From the NCBI GenBank assembly GCA_013178415.1, contig JABLXA010000001.1, positions 216,011 to 280,010 of the forward strand: a stretch of 64,000 bases of DNA, given 5' to 3'. A program made the translations under genes and the position numbers. The number at the start of each line of letters is the position of its first letter. The stretch's first letter is position 1. Of the stretch, positions 16,718 through 24,551 are shown piece after piece. Source of the stretch: Bacillota bacterium. Lineage in GTDB: Bacteria > Bacillota > SHA-98 > Ch115. The notes below the pieces were generated by a model, which had not been told where the DNA came from, made no database searches, and saw only the letters and a program-made list of their open reading frames with translations.

Positions 16718-17809
16718 CTGGATGGTAATGTTTGGATATTTGTAGAAATAACGGATGGAGGTCGTCCTGTTGATATTGTATATGAACTCCTGGCAGCGGG
16801 ACGCCCCATTGCGGATAGACTTGGTGTAAGCCTCGTGGCCCTTCTCCCCGAGGGCAAAGCCGATCCCGGCCATTATAGCGGTGGCTATGGTGGCGGTGGC
16901 CATGATAGCGCCGGTCACTACACTTGGGAGAATTTATATCAAACGGAGCCTACCGCTTCGGAACTCATCGCAGGCGGGGCTGACGCGGTTTACGTCATCT
17001 CGGCCCCGGGTCTCTTATTGAGGCAAGAAGAGCCCTATACGGAAGCCATTTGCCAGCTTGTGGGTGATTATCGCCCCTCCATTCTCCTATTTGGGGCGAC
17101 CAATTTCGGTCTTTCCCTGGCCCCACGTGTCGCGGCGAGGCTTGGTACAGGGCTTACTGCCAATTGTACGGTTCTTGAGGTTGACCCTGCATCAGGAATC
17201 CTCCTTACAACTCGCCCTGCCTTTGGTGAAAATATAATGGCTACCATTGCCTGCCCTGAGAGAAGGCCGCAGATGGCAACCATCAGGCCGCACGCCATAA
17301 GACCTCTTCCCCCCGATCCTCGCCGGCGCGGGGAGATAATGAGATTCTTCAGGGATTTTGCTGCGCCTCGCGCCAGGGTGGTGGGGGTATTCAAGGAAGA
17401 TCATCAGCAGGAAATTGATATCTCCGAGGCCCGGGTTATCGTATCCGGTGGGAGGGGCGTTGGCTCCGAAGAGAGCCTCCAGCTTCTTGAGGAGCTCGCA
17501 GGTTTACTGGGAGGGGTCGTAGCCGCGTCGCGCCCGTTGGTCGATGCCGGATGGATCCCGGAATCACGCCAGGTGGGACAGAGCGGCAAGATTGTAAGCC
17601 CCAGGCTTTATATCGCATGTGGAATTTCAGGCGCGATCCAGCATACAGCAGGCATGGATTCTTCAGACATTATCGTGGCCATTAACAAAGATCCTGACGC
17701 TCCTATTTTCGGTATAGCCAACTATGGGATCGTGGGGGATCTGCATAAGATCATTCCGGCCCTGATTCGAGAGCTCAAGCGGGACTCACATGCGAACTCA
17801 TTTGCCTAG
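16718..17809 (+). CDS. etfA: Electron transfer flavoprotein, alpha subunit, with an apparent CTG start
   Basis: EtfA carries the transferring FAD. The C-terminal FAD domain is intact: [40 protein letters not shown] and [23 protein letters not shown]-alpha coding continues upstream of the first GTG (16835) without a stop: [20 protein letters not shown] then [20 protein letters not shown]. This aligns with the paralogue at 40798 (DGIWVMAEY). No ATG, GTG or TTG exists in that frame, but a CTG at 16718 lies 7 nt after GGGGGTG, a near-perfect Shine-Dalgarno. A Gly/His-rich insertion ([17 protein letters not shown]) follows the first strand and is missing from the paralogue. A start-proximal indel is the alternative explanation. 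Confidence 0.85.
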   Translation: MDGNVWIFVEITDGGRPVDIVYELLAAGRPIADRLGVSLVALLPEGKADPGHYSGGYGGGGHDSAGHYTWENLYQTEPTASELIAGGADAVYVISAPGLLLRQEEPYTEAICQLVGDYRPSILLFGATNFGLSLAPRVAARLGTGLTANCTVLEVDPASGILLTTRPAFGENIMATIACPERRPQMATIRPHAIRPLPPDPRRRGEIMRFFRDFAAPRARVVGVFKEDHQQEIDISEARVIVSGGRGVGSEESLQLLEELAGLLGGVVAASRPLVDAGWIPESRQVGQSGKIVSPRLYIACGISGAIQHTAGMDSSDIIVAINKDPDAPIFGIANYGIVGDLHKIIPALIRELKRDSHANSFA

Positions 17810-17905
17810 ACCGAGGGGCGCCACCTTTAAGATCGCCCGAAGGCATGCACGGGGGCATTACCACAGGGTATATGATGGCGCCATCCCAGAGGTCGGCATG
17901 GCCGG

Positions 17906-18259
17906 TTATCGCCTGGAAGTATCCCTCGTCGCCCAGGTAAGTACCCCGCTTATTATGCTCAACACTATGGAGCCCCAGAGGGCAGGCCAGAAACCATGCA
18001 CCTCAAATCCTTTTACCAGCCCGGAGGCGATGAGGAGCATGAGTGCATTGATGACAAATGTAAAGAGCCCAAGGGTCAGGATTTGAATAGGCAGTGCGAG
18101 TATCACCAAGATCGGTCTTATGATGGCATTTGCGATCCCCAACACGATGGCCGCAGCCAGAGCTGCCATGGGGCCGCTCACTTCGATCCCTGAAACGATG
18201 TAAGGGAGGATGAGCAATGCAAAGGTGTTCATCGCTAGCCTTATAATAAATCCCGTCAT
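17906..18259 (-). CDS. Four-helix membrane protein of the phage-holin superfamily IV / YvlD type
   Basis: This 117-residue protein has four hydrophobic helices and the family's diagnostic central stretch IANAIIRPILVILALPIQIL followed by TLGLFTFVINALMLL. Homologues such as Bacillus YvlD sit in membrane-stress operons; despite the family name they are not usually phage genes. Here it is the last gene of a five-gene minus-strand group with DUF2089, YvlB-like and SHOCT-like proteins, though a ~150-bp gap with short repeats separates it from the previous gene. The function is unknown. Confidence 0.85.
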   Translation of the reverse strand: MTGFIIRLAMNTFALLILPYIVSGIEVSGPMAALAAAIVLGIANAIIRPILVILALPIQILTLGLFTFVINALMLLIASGLVKGFEVHGFWPALWGSIVLSIISGVLTWATRDTSRR

Positions 18260-18288
18260 GATATCCCATCTCCCTTCCGGCGCCGAGC

Positions 18289-18385
18289 TGGTGGCGCTGG
18301 TATCTCCTTAGAAATGGCTTGGCGCTGGCATCTCCACAAAAACGGCTCGGCGGCGCTGGTATCCGCTTGAAAACGGCTCGGTGGC
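18289..18385. repeat. Three degenerate tandem repeats of about 32 bp
   Basis: Units of the form GGCGCTGGTATCTCC followed by an A-rich stretch and GGCTCGG recur three times between 18289 and 18385, with the variants TGGTATCTCCTTAGAAATGG, TGGCATCTCCACAAAAACGG and TGGTATCCGCTTGAAAACGG. They lie between the YvlD-like gene and the preceding gene of the same operon. They may form intercistronic RNA structure; no function is known. Confidence 0.6.
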
Positions 18386-18410
18386 CCAAGATGGCCTGAG
18401 GATACTTTCA

Positions 18411-18722
18411 TCATATGAACTTCACCAGGACCCTTGTTCCATCCTCCGTCGCGATATCTATAAATGTCCAGGTGCCATAAGATGCTAGTTCGTACATGAT
18501 ATTCTTGGCGACTCCTATTTGATCAAGGGGGAATCCCCCGGGAACGCTTTTCTTGATAACCTTTCTGAGCCCGGGGGATATCATTAGAAGCGCCTGGAAT
18601 ATGCTGAGCGCTGCCCCAATCGCGTCGCATATGGCGAAGACGGGGAGAATTATGGGCAGGCTCCGCTTCATATTCTGGTTTTTAATGAGGATTAGCATGA
18701 AAAAACTGGGACGCCTCATCAT
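18411..18722 (-). CDS. Hypothetical small membrane-associated protein of the yvl-like operon
   Basis: This 103-residue protein overlaps the upstream gene by 4 bp (ATGA-type coupling). Hydrophobic segments are FFMLILI near the start and LPIILPVFAICDAIGAALSIF at about residues 21-41, followed by a second amphipathic stretch. The basic segment GLRKVIKKSVPGG lies between them, and a beta-rich tail follows (WTFIDIATEDGTRVLVKFI). An internal ATG (MKRSLPII) is an alternative start. I recognise no family. Translational coupling to the SHOCT-domain protein suggests a shared task. Confidence 0.65.
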   Translation of the reverse strand: MMRRPSFFMLILIKNQNMKRSLPIILPVFAICDAIGAALSIFQALLMISPGLRKVIKKSVPGGFPLDQIGVAKNIMYELASYGTWTFIDIATEDGTRVLVKFI

Positions 18723-19078
18723 TCGACGAAGACCTCAACTTTTGTCTCATCATCTTGAATATCCACGATTTTCCCTATCGTGGTTTCCGTTATAGACGAT
18801 AGCACTTCATCAATGTCGATATGCTGATCCATGAGTTCGTGTCTAGCGTTTGCCGGTATCAATTTGAGGGCCCATTTCGCCAGGGACAAAGGTATATTCA
18901 CATTTACTTTTGTCTTTCCTTCCTCATCAATTCTGACCCTGAGCATCCTTCCCGACCGGTTCGGGGACGACTGCCCGCCCTTGCCTTCGTCTATAGCATC
19001 GAGAAGTTTCATGGCCTCATCTATGGAAACTTTTCCATCCTGAAGCATCCTCAATACTTGTTTTTTCTCTTCACTCAT
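18719..19078 (-). CDS. SHOCT-like domain protein
   Basis: This 119-residue soluble protein starts with a short helical hairpin, EEKKQVLRMLQDGKVSIDEA then MKLLDAID. The same pattern opens the neighbouring YvlB-like protein and closes the DUF2089 protein, and it is typical of SHOCT-like modules in yvl/lia stress operons. The rest contains MLRVRIDEEGKTKVNVNIP and a region ending in DDETKVEVFVE. The spacing to the YvlB-like gene is 21 bp. The role is unknown; an oligomerisation or partner-binding module is likely. Confidence 0.75.
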   Translation of the reverse strand: MSEEKKQVLRMLQDGKVSIDEAMKLLDAIDEGKGGQSSPNRSGRMLRVRIDEEGKTKVNVNIPLSLAKWALKLIPANARHELMDQHIDIDEVLSSITETTIGKIVDIQDDETKVEVFVE

Positions 19079-19099
19079 TTCGAATTCCTCCTTACGCCC

Positions 19100-20302
19100 T
19101 TAAGCTGCCGTCTCTTTTCTGACACTTATTCCACCATTGGACGTTTCGATCCTGAGGATGAGTTTTTTCTCCCTGTCTTCAAAGTTCATACTCTTTGCCC
19201 GAATCTCCTGGTTTGTCCTACCTCGCTCATTCAGTTCATATACCAGGTCCGGGACATCCACTGAAATTCCTCCGCAGCTTACCTCGGCCGCAATGGAAAC
19301 GCCAAGATTCATATCTTCTGGGACCACAGCCTTCACTGCCCCATTTGATGTCTCGAGTTCCCAGGTGCTTGTTCCATCTATTCCAAATGGGGTGACGCTT
19401 ATGCTGCCATTGGTGGTTTCGCAGTGAAGTGATTTTGATGATGTATTCAGGACCACTGCGCCATTAGATGTTTCAACATAGGCTGCGTCAGCCCGCACGC
19501 GATTGAAGTCAATCTTGCCGTTGGACGTTTCCGCATGGATCTTGGTGCAGCTGATATCTGCTACCTCTATTGAGCCATTTGAGGATTCCAATGCTACATC
19601 ATATGTGAATCGCTTGGGAACGAACGCCTGCAATGAAACAGCCTTCAGATTGAACCGATCTCCTCTGGCTTCGAATTCGAGGTTTTTTTCGCCGACCCTA
19701 TATTGAACCAGGTCCTCAAATTGATATTCCGCTTCTTTACCGGACGGAACCCGCGCTACAGCGACGACCTTGTAACCAGGCTGGTCCCATCCGATAAGCT
19801 TGATACCTCCGTTTCGGCCGGTTAGGAATAGGTGAATAACGCTGTCAGCCTCCTCTGGCTCAAGGTGCCCCTCGAGACTCCGCTGGATCATTCCGCCTCC
19901 CCAACCAATATCAAAGAAATTCCCGGCTAGATTCGTAAGGCTGGATCCCGCGTTCGATAGGGCCTTTTTTACCGCATCTCTGATCGTATCCTTGAGCTGA
20001 GAGTCTTCAAGCTCCTTCCGGATATTAGAGCCAAATGCCTTGAGCTCTTCGACCATATCATCCAGGCCTGCGCGTGAAGGCTTTGCCGGCCCCCGGTCTT
20101 TTGCAATTTTTCCCTCATGCTCTGCTGATCTTTTCCCCTCCATGGATTCTACTTCATTCCGAGTCTGATCCTCATTAGGAACGCCTTCTTCGTCATAGGC
20201 AGCATCCTTGTCACGGATGGCTTCTATAAGCTCCGCCGCTTGATCCGCGGTGATCTTGCCTTCCTCAATCATTTTAAGGATCATTCGGATTTCCTCATTC
20301 AT
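19100..20302 (-). CDS. DUF4097/YvlB-like repeat protein with N-terminal SHOCT-like hairpin
   Basis: This 400-residue protein has no signal peptide. Residues 1-35 form the helical hairpin MNEEIRMILKMIEEGKITAD followed by QAAELIEAIRD. A charged linker and an amphipathic region follow. The C-terminal half is a beta-solenoid-like DUF4097 domain with at least five repeats carrying an ETSNG or ESSNG signature (ESSNGSIEVADIS, ETSNGKIDFNRV, ETSNGAVVLNTS, ETTNGSISVTPF, ETSNGGISVRKE). Relatives YvlB of Bacillus and LiaX of enterococci take part in cell-envelope stress responses. The gene sits 5 bp after the DUF2089 gene. Confidence 0.85.
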   Translation of the reverse strand: MNEEIRMILKMIEEGKITADQAAELIEAIRDKDAAYDEEGVPNEDQTRNEVESMEGKRSAEHEGKIAKDRGPAKPSRAGLDDMVEELKAFGSNIRKELEDSQLKDTIRDAVKKALSNAGSSLTNLAGNFFDIGWGGGMIQRSLEGHLEPEEADSVIHLFLTGRNGGIKLIGWDQPGYKVVAVARVPSGKEAEYQFEDLVQYRVGEKNLEFEARGDRFNLKAVSLQAFVPKRFTYDVALESSNGSIEVADISCTKIHAETSNGKIDFNRVRADAAYVETSNGAVVLNTSSKSLHCETTNGSISVTPFGIDGTSTWELETSNGAVKAVVPEDMNLGVSIAAEVSCGGISVDVPDLVYELNERGRTNQEIRAKSMNFEDREKKLILRIETSNGGISVRKETAA

Positions 20303-20307
20303 CCGGA

Positions 20308-20739
20308 TTACCCCCTCTGTTGTCTGAGAGCCTTTATAGCCTCTTCAGTCGAAATCTCGCCTTTGTTGAGCGCCTCAAGGATTTCCCTGCGTCTCGAGGC
20401 AACAGTTTCCTCACCCTCTCTGCTCTCTACAGGATAACCAAGCGCCTGGATGACCGCGTCAAGGCGGCTTCTCACTGTGGGATATGAGATGCCAAGTTCT
20501 CTCTCAACCTCTTTGATATTTCCCCTACATCTTATGAACGTCTCCACAAAGTCTCGCTGATCATTCGGCAGTTGACAAAACTTACAGGTCTCGAAGTTAC
20601 CCTCAATTGATGTGTCACAACTCGGGCAATGTAATTTTGTCACATCTAGATTTCCTCCACACACAGGACATTGCCCTATCTGCTTCCGTCTCATGTTTTT
20701 CCCCACCAACCTTTCCGCGCTCTGTCTCGTGATATACAT
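20308..20739 (-). CDS. DUF2089 family zinc-ribbon/HTH protein
   Basis: This 143-residue protein has two CxxC zinc-ribbon pairs (CPVCGG and CPSC, then CKFC). A helix-turn-helix follows: FIRCRGNIKEVERELGISYP and TVRSRLDAVIQALGYPV. The C terminus (RRREILEALNKGEISTEEAI) repeats the SHOCT-like hairpin seen in the next two genes. DUF2089 proteins head yvl-type operons and are presumed regulators. An internal ATG at 20694 (MRRKQIGQCPVCGG) preceded by GGTGGGG is an equally good start and would begin closer to the zinc ribbon. A strong sigma-A promoter lies about 100 bp upstream. Confidence 0.85.
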   Translation of the reverse strand: MYITRQSAERLVGKNMRRKQIGQCPVCGGNLDVTKLHCPSCDTSIEGNFETCKFCQLPNDQRDFVETFIRCRGNIKEVERELGISYPTVRSRLDAVIQALGYPVESREGEETVASRRREILEALNKGEISTEEAIKALRQQRG

Positions 20740-20835
20740 TCCCGCCCCAAGATATGTGGCCTGTGTTCTTGCTGGCGCAATCGAGCTATGGTTTTTCGTC
20801 GCTTGTAAATGTAGGAAGGTTTATCGTCAGTTAAA

Positions 20836-20864
20836 ATAATAAACCATGATATTAATATTGTCAA
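20836..20864 (-). promoter_or_regulatory. Sigma-A promoter of the DUF2089-yvl operon
   Basis: On the minus strand TTGACA (20859-20864) and TATTAT (20836-20841) are separated by exactly 17 bp. The -35 is consensus and the -10 differs at one position. The surrounding DNA is very AT-rich compared with the rest of the window. The leader before the first gene is roughly 90-135 nt, depending on the start codon. Confidence 0.75.
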
Positions 20865-21009
20865 TATATACATCAAAATTTTTAAAGCAATGGGTTGGAT
20901 CTCTCGTCTTCAAAATATCGTATTAGTTGACGAGATCTGGTGAAGAATGAGAGCGAGGCTTGAATATACATGGCTATATATGTAAGATTGTCGTTCGTTG
21001 GGTGCTGGC

Positions 21010-21038
21010 TTTACACCTCTTGACCGATATGCTAAAAT
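21010..21038 (+). promoter_or_regulatory. Sigma-A promoter of tig (and possibly clpPX)
   Basis: TTTACA (21010-21015), a 17-bp spacer and TAAAAT (21033-21038) form a good vegetative promoter, 136 bp upstream of the tig TTG start. No CtsR-type or CIRCE element was seen nearby. Confidence 0.65.
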
Positions 21039-21173
21039 AGCTTGCAGTCATGATAATGCCGGATTTTGCGTGGAAATAGGCCATTTTGTGATTTCCATGA
21101 CGCCAGACATGAAACGCAGAAAGCCTGTGCAATACATGCGGTTTTGCCTTGAGTCTTGGAAGAGGTGGGATAA

Positions 21174-22457
21174 TTGAAAACAAGCGTGGAAAAACTAGAA
21201 GGAAATATCGTCAAGCTCGAGATCGAGGTGCCAGAAGATGAGGTAGCCAGGGCTCTTGAGGAAGCTTACAAGCGTATATCCAAGAACGTGAAGATCAATG
21301 GCTTCCGCAAAGGGCGGGTCCCGCGCAAGATCCTGGAGTTGCGGTTAGGTAAAGAGGCCATTCACCAGGAAGCGGTGGAGATCCTCGTTCCCAGCTCTTA
21401 TCAAAAGGCAGTGGCTGAGAGTGATCTCCGACCTATTGACAGTCCGAAGATCGATGTAACCCAGCTTGAGGAGGGGGGTCCCTACAAGTTCACCGCCACT
21501 GTGCAGGTGATGCCAGAGGTGGACCCGGGGGATTATAAGTCCGTCAAGGTGGAAAAGAAGGTCCCGCCTGAGATCAAGGACGAGGATGTTGATTTAGCCA
21601 TTCAGTCGCTCCGTGAACAGCGCGCTAAATTTGAGAAGATAGATAGAGACGCCCTGCAGGAGGGAGACTATGCAGTGGTGGATGCCGTAGCATATGTGGA
21701 CGGCACGGAAGTAGATGATCTTACCAGGAGGCATCTTCTGGTGGAGGCTGGCAAGTCTGGTTCCCTGATCGGTTTTGAGGAAGTGCTACCAGGCATGGGC
21801 GCGGGAGAGACGAAAACAATACAGGTAGAAGGAAGTAAGACCGGAAATCCAAAATATGCAGACAAGACCATTTCGTATGAAGTCACTGTCAAGGAGATTA
21901 TGCAAAAGGTTCTACCTGAGTTGAATGATGAGTTCGTCAAGGAAGTTTCTGGAGCCTCGTCAGTAGATGAATTTAAAAACGAGATTAGGTCAAGACTGGA
22001 AAAGATAGCTTCTGATCGGGCGACAAATGAAATGAGATCTGAGATATTGAAAAAGGTGACGGAAATCGCTAAGGTCGACGTGCCCGATGTTCTGGCGAAC
22101 CGTCGCATCGATGCCATGATCGACGAGATGAGGCAAAGCCTGGAGATGCAAGGAATGACATTGGAATCTTACCTTGAAGCCACTTCTACCAACCTGGAGG
22201 CAATCCGCGAACGTTTCAAGGAGGCCGCGACAGAAGAGGTCAAGGTGGATCTAGTACTAGATGCCATAGCCAAGGCAGAAGGAATCGAGGCAACCGACGA
22301 CGAAGTAAATGACGAAATGCAGCAATTGGCCAGGAGCGCCAGGAGAGAACCTTCAGAACTCAGAAATATCCTTGGGGAAGAGGGAGTAAGTTCCATAAGG
22401 CGTTCAATAGAGAGACGAAAGACGATCAACAGGCTGATAGAGCTGTGTACGGTCTGA
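21174..22457 (+). CDS. tig: Trigger factor, ribosome-associated chaperone/prolyl isomerase
   Basis: Trigger factor binds ribosomal protein L23 at the exit tunnel and shields nascent chains. The 427-residue protein has the usual three domains: the N-terminal ribosome-binding domain with NGFRKGRVPRKILELRLGKE (cf. the GFRxGKxP signature), a central FKBP-type PPIase domain (DYAVVDAVAYVDG, GFEEVLPGMGAGETKTIQV), and the C-terminal helical domain. The start is TTG at 21174 after GAGGTGGG. It precedes clpP, clpX and both lon genes, the conserved proteostasis order in Bacillota. Confidence 0.96.
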   Translation: MKTSVEKLEGNIVKLEIEVPEDEVARALEEAYKRISKNVKINGFRKGRVPRKILELRLGKEAIHQEAVEILVPSSYQKAVAESDLRPIDSPKIDVTQLEEGGPYKFTATVQVMPEVDPGDYKSVKVEKKVPPEIKDEDVDLAIQSLREQRAKFEKIDRDALQEGDYAVVDAVAYVDGTEVDDLTRRHLLVEAGKSGSLIGFEEVLPGMGAGETKTIQVEGSKTGNPKYADKTISYEVTVKEIMQKVLPELNDEFVKEVSGASSVDEFKNEIRSRLEKIASDRATNEMRSEILKKVTEIAKVDVPDVLANRRIDAMIDEMRQSLEMQGMTLESYLEATSTNLEAIRERFKEAATEEVKVDLVLDAIAKAEGIEATDDEVNDEMQQLARSARREPSELRNILGEEGVSSIRRSIERRKTINRLIELCTV

Positions 22458-22537
22458 AATCCTGGTTTTCCCGGGATGCTTTCCAGACAGATTAGGCGTA
22501 TAATTAAGATTAGGGGAAGAGCTGAGGAGGGCGAGTG

Positions 22538-23125
22538 ATGAGTCTTATCCCTATAGTGGTTGAGCAAACAGGGCGGGGTGAACGTGCATACGATATCTAC
22601 TCTCGTTTACTTAAGGACAGAATTGTCTTTGTTGGCGGACCCATTACAGATGACTTGGCCAATGTGGTGATCGCCCAACTCTTATTCTTACAGGGAGAGG
22701 ATCCTGAGAAGGATATAAACCTCTATATCAACAGTCCGGGAGGGTCTGTGACGGCGGGGCTGGCTATATATGATACAATGCAGTACATAAAGCCTGATGT
22801 AGCTACTACCTGCATCGGGATGGCCGCTAGTATGGGAGCTATTTTGCTCGCAGCTGGCGCCAAGGGCAAGCGTTATGCGCTTCCTTATTCACGGATAATG
22901 ATCCACCAGCCTGCTGGCGGGACTCAGGGCCCCGCTACCGATATAGAAATCCATGCGCGAGAAATCAAGCGGATCAAGGAGATTGCCCATAGCATCCTCG
23001 CGAAACATACAGGGCAGCCAGTGGAAAAAGTTGCCCGAGATACTGAAAGGGATTTCTTCATGTCGGCGGAGGAGGCAAAGGAATACGGCATAGTAGATGA
23101 GATCTTCCGTGGAAAGAAGAAGTAG
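22538..23125 (+). CDS. clpP: ATP-dependent Clp protease proteolytic subunit
   Basis: ClpP forms the tetradecameric serine-peptidase barrel used by ClpX and other AAA unfoldases. The 195-residue sequence is complete: [20 protein letters not shown], the oxyanion-hole region [18 protein letters not shown], nucleophile Ser in [10 protein letters not shown], catalytic His in RIMIHQP, and the catalytic Asp downstream in [10 protein letters not shown]. The ATG at 22538 is preferred over GTG 22535; GAGGAGG (22524-22530) is 7 nt away. clpX follows after 15 bp, so the pair is co-expressed. Confidence 0.97.
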   Translation: MSLIPIVVEQTGRGERAYDIYSRLLKDRIVFVGGPITDDLANVVIAQLLFLQGEDPEKDINLYINSPGGSVTAGLAIYDTMQYIKPDVATTCIGMAASMGAILLAAGAKGKRYALPYSRIMIHQPAGGTQGPATDIEIHAREIKRIKEIAHSILAKHTGQPVEKVARDTERDFFMSAEEAKEYGIVDEIFRGKKK

Positions 23126-23140
23126 TAGAGGGGTGATTCC

Positions 23141-24406
23141 ATGTTTAAGTTCAGCGACGACAAGGGCCAATTAAAATGCTCCTTCTGCGGCAAAGTCCAA
23201 GATCAGGTCAAGAAACTCATAGCAGGTCCTGGCGTCTATATTTGTGATGAATGTATCGAGCTATGCAATGAGATTATCGCAGAAGAGCTAGGCGAGGAAG
23301 TTGACGTTGAACTGGGAAACATCCCCAAGCCTAAGGAAATCAAGGATATCCTGGATCAATATGTCATAGGGCAGGAAGAGGCAAAGCGAACTCTATCTGT
23401 CGCCGTATACAACCATTACAAGCGGATAAATTCCGGCGTAAGAATGGATGACGTTGAGCTCCAGAAGAGCAACATCCTCCTCCTGGGGCCTACGGGCGTC
23501 GGCAAGACCTTACTGGCTCAAACTCTGGCCAAGATTCTAAATGTACCATTTGCCATTGCGGATGCGACATCTTTGACTGAGGCGGGTTACGTCGGCGAGG
23601 ATGTAGAGAATATTCTCCTCAAGCTCATACAGGCCGCGGATTATGATGTGGAGAAGGCTGAAAAGGGCATTGTCTATATAGATGAGGTAGACAAAATCGC
23701 ACGAAAGTCCGAGAATCCCTCTATTACGCGGGATGTCTCCGGGGAGGGCGTGCAGCAGGCGTTGCTGAAGATCCTGGAGGGCACCATCGCAAGTGTCCCA
23801 CCCCAGGGAGGGCGCAAGCACCCTCATCAGGAATTCATTCAGATCGATACCACTAACATATTGTTCATATGTGGCGGAGCCTTTGAGGGTCTCGAGAAGA
23901 TAATCCAGAATCGCACCGGCAAGATGGCCATAGGCTTTGGGGCCGAGGTAAAACCCAAGATCGACCTGAAGGTCGGGGATATCTTGAGGCAGGTTCTGCC
24001 AGAAGATCTTCTAAAGTTTGGACTTATCCCGGAGTTCATAGGAAGGCTTCCGATAGTGGTGCCCCTCGATGCGCTGGATGAGGAGGCTCTGGTCAAGATC
24101 CTCACGGTGCCTAAGAATGCGCTTGTCAAGCAATACAAGAGGATCTTCGAGATGGATGGCGTCGAGCTCGAATTTACTCAGGACGCTCTTATAGCCATCG
24201 CCAAGAAGGCGATAAAGCGCCAGACCGGGGCTCGCGGGTTGCGTTCCATAATCGAAAAGATCATGTTGAATGTCATGTATGAGGTTCCTTCTCGTAGTGA
24301 TGTCAAGAAATGTGTGGTAACTCGGGAAGTAGTCGAAGGCCTTGCCGAACCGACTCTTGTGCTGGCAGAGAAGAAAGGCGCTCGCAAGAAAGAAGAGACT
24401 GCCTGA
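23141..24406 (+). CDS. clpX: ATP-dependent Clp protease ATP-binding subunit ClpX
   Basis: ClpX unfolds tagged substrates and feeds them to ClpP. The 421-residue protein begins with the C4 zinc-binding dimerisation domain (CSFCGK, then CDECIELC). The AAA+ core has Walker A GPTGVGKT near residue 117, Walker [12 protein letters not shown] and the sensor segment GFGAEVKPK. The C-terminal small domain ([20 protein letters not shown]) ends in a basic tail. It is 15 bp downstream of clpP. Confidence 0.97.
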   Translation: MFKFSDDKGQLKCSFCGKVQDQVKKLIAGPGVYICDECIELCNEIIAEELGEEVDVELGNIPKPKEIKDILDQYVIGQEEAKRTLSVAVYNHYKRINSGVRMDDVELQKSNILLLGPTGVGKTLLAQTLAKILNVPFAIADATSLTEAGYVGEDVENILLKLIQAADYDVEKAEKGIVYIDEVDKIARKSENPSITRDVSGEGVQQALLKILEGTIASVPPQGGRKHPHQEFIQIDTTNILFICGGAFEGLEKIIQNRTGKMAIGFGAEVKPKIDLKVGDILRQVLPEDLLKFGLIPEFIGRLPIVVPLDALDEEALVKILTVPKNALVKQYKRIFEMDGVELEFTQDALIAIAKKAIKRQTGARGLRSIIEKIMLNVMYEVPSRSDVKKCVVTREVVEGLAEPTLVLAEKKGARKKEETA

Positions 24407-24551
24407 TTCCCTGAAGGCGCCGGATGGGCCCGGCTATGGTGACGCCGGGAGGGCCGCCGAAACTGGATTTGAACATGACCATCCCTTTACCACGCCATAA
24501 ACCATTCCCTCAGTGGACATACTAGGTTAGAGACTTGGGTTCGGGGGGTTT

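Noticed and set aside
17906..18259. Phage holin indicating a prophage
   Set aside because: The family name is misleading; YvlD-type proteins are chromosomal and here belong to a yvl-like operon with no phage genes nearby.
18719..20302. LiaFSR or other two-component genes in the yvl-like operon
   Set aside because: No histidine kinase or response regulator is encoded within this group; only DUF2089, the YvlB-like, SHOCT-like and small membrane proteins are present.
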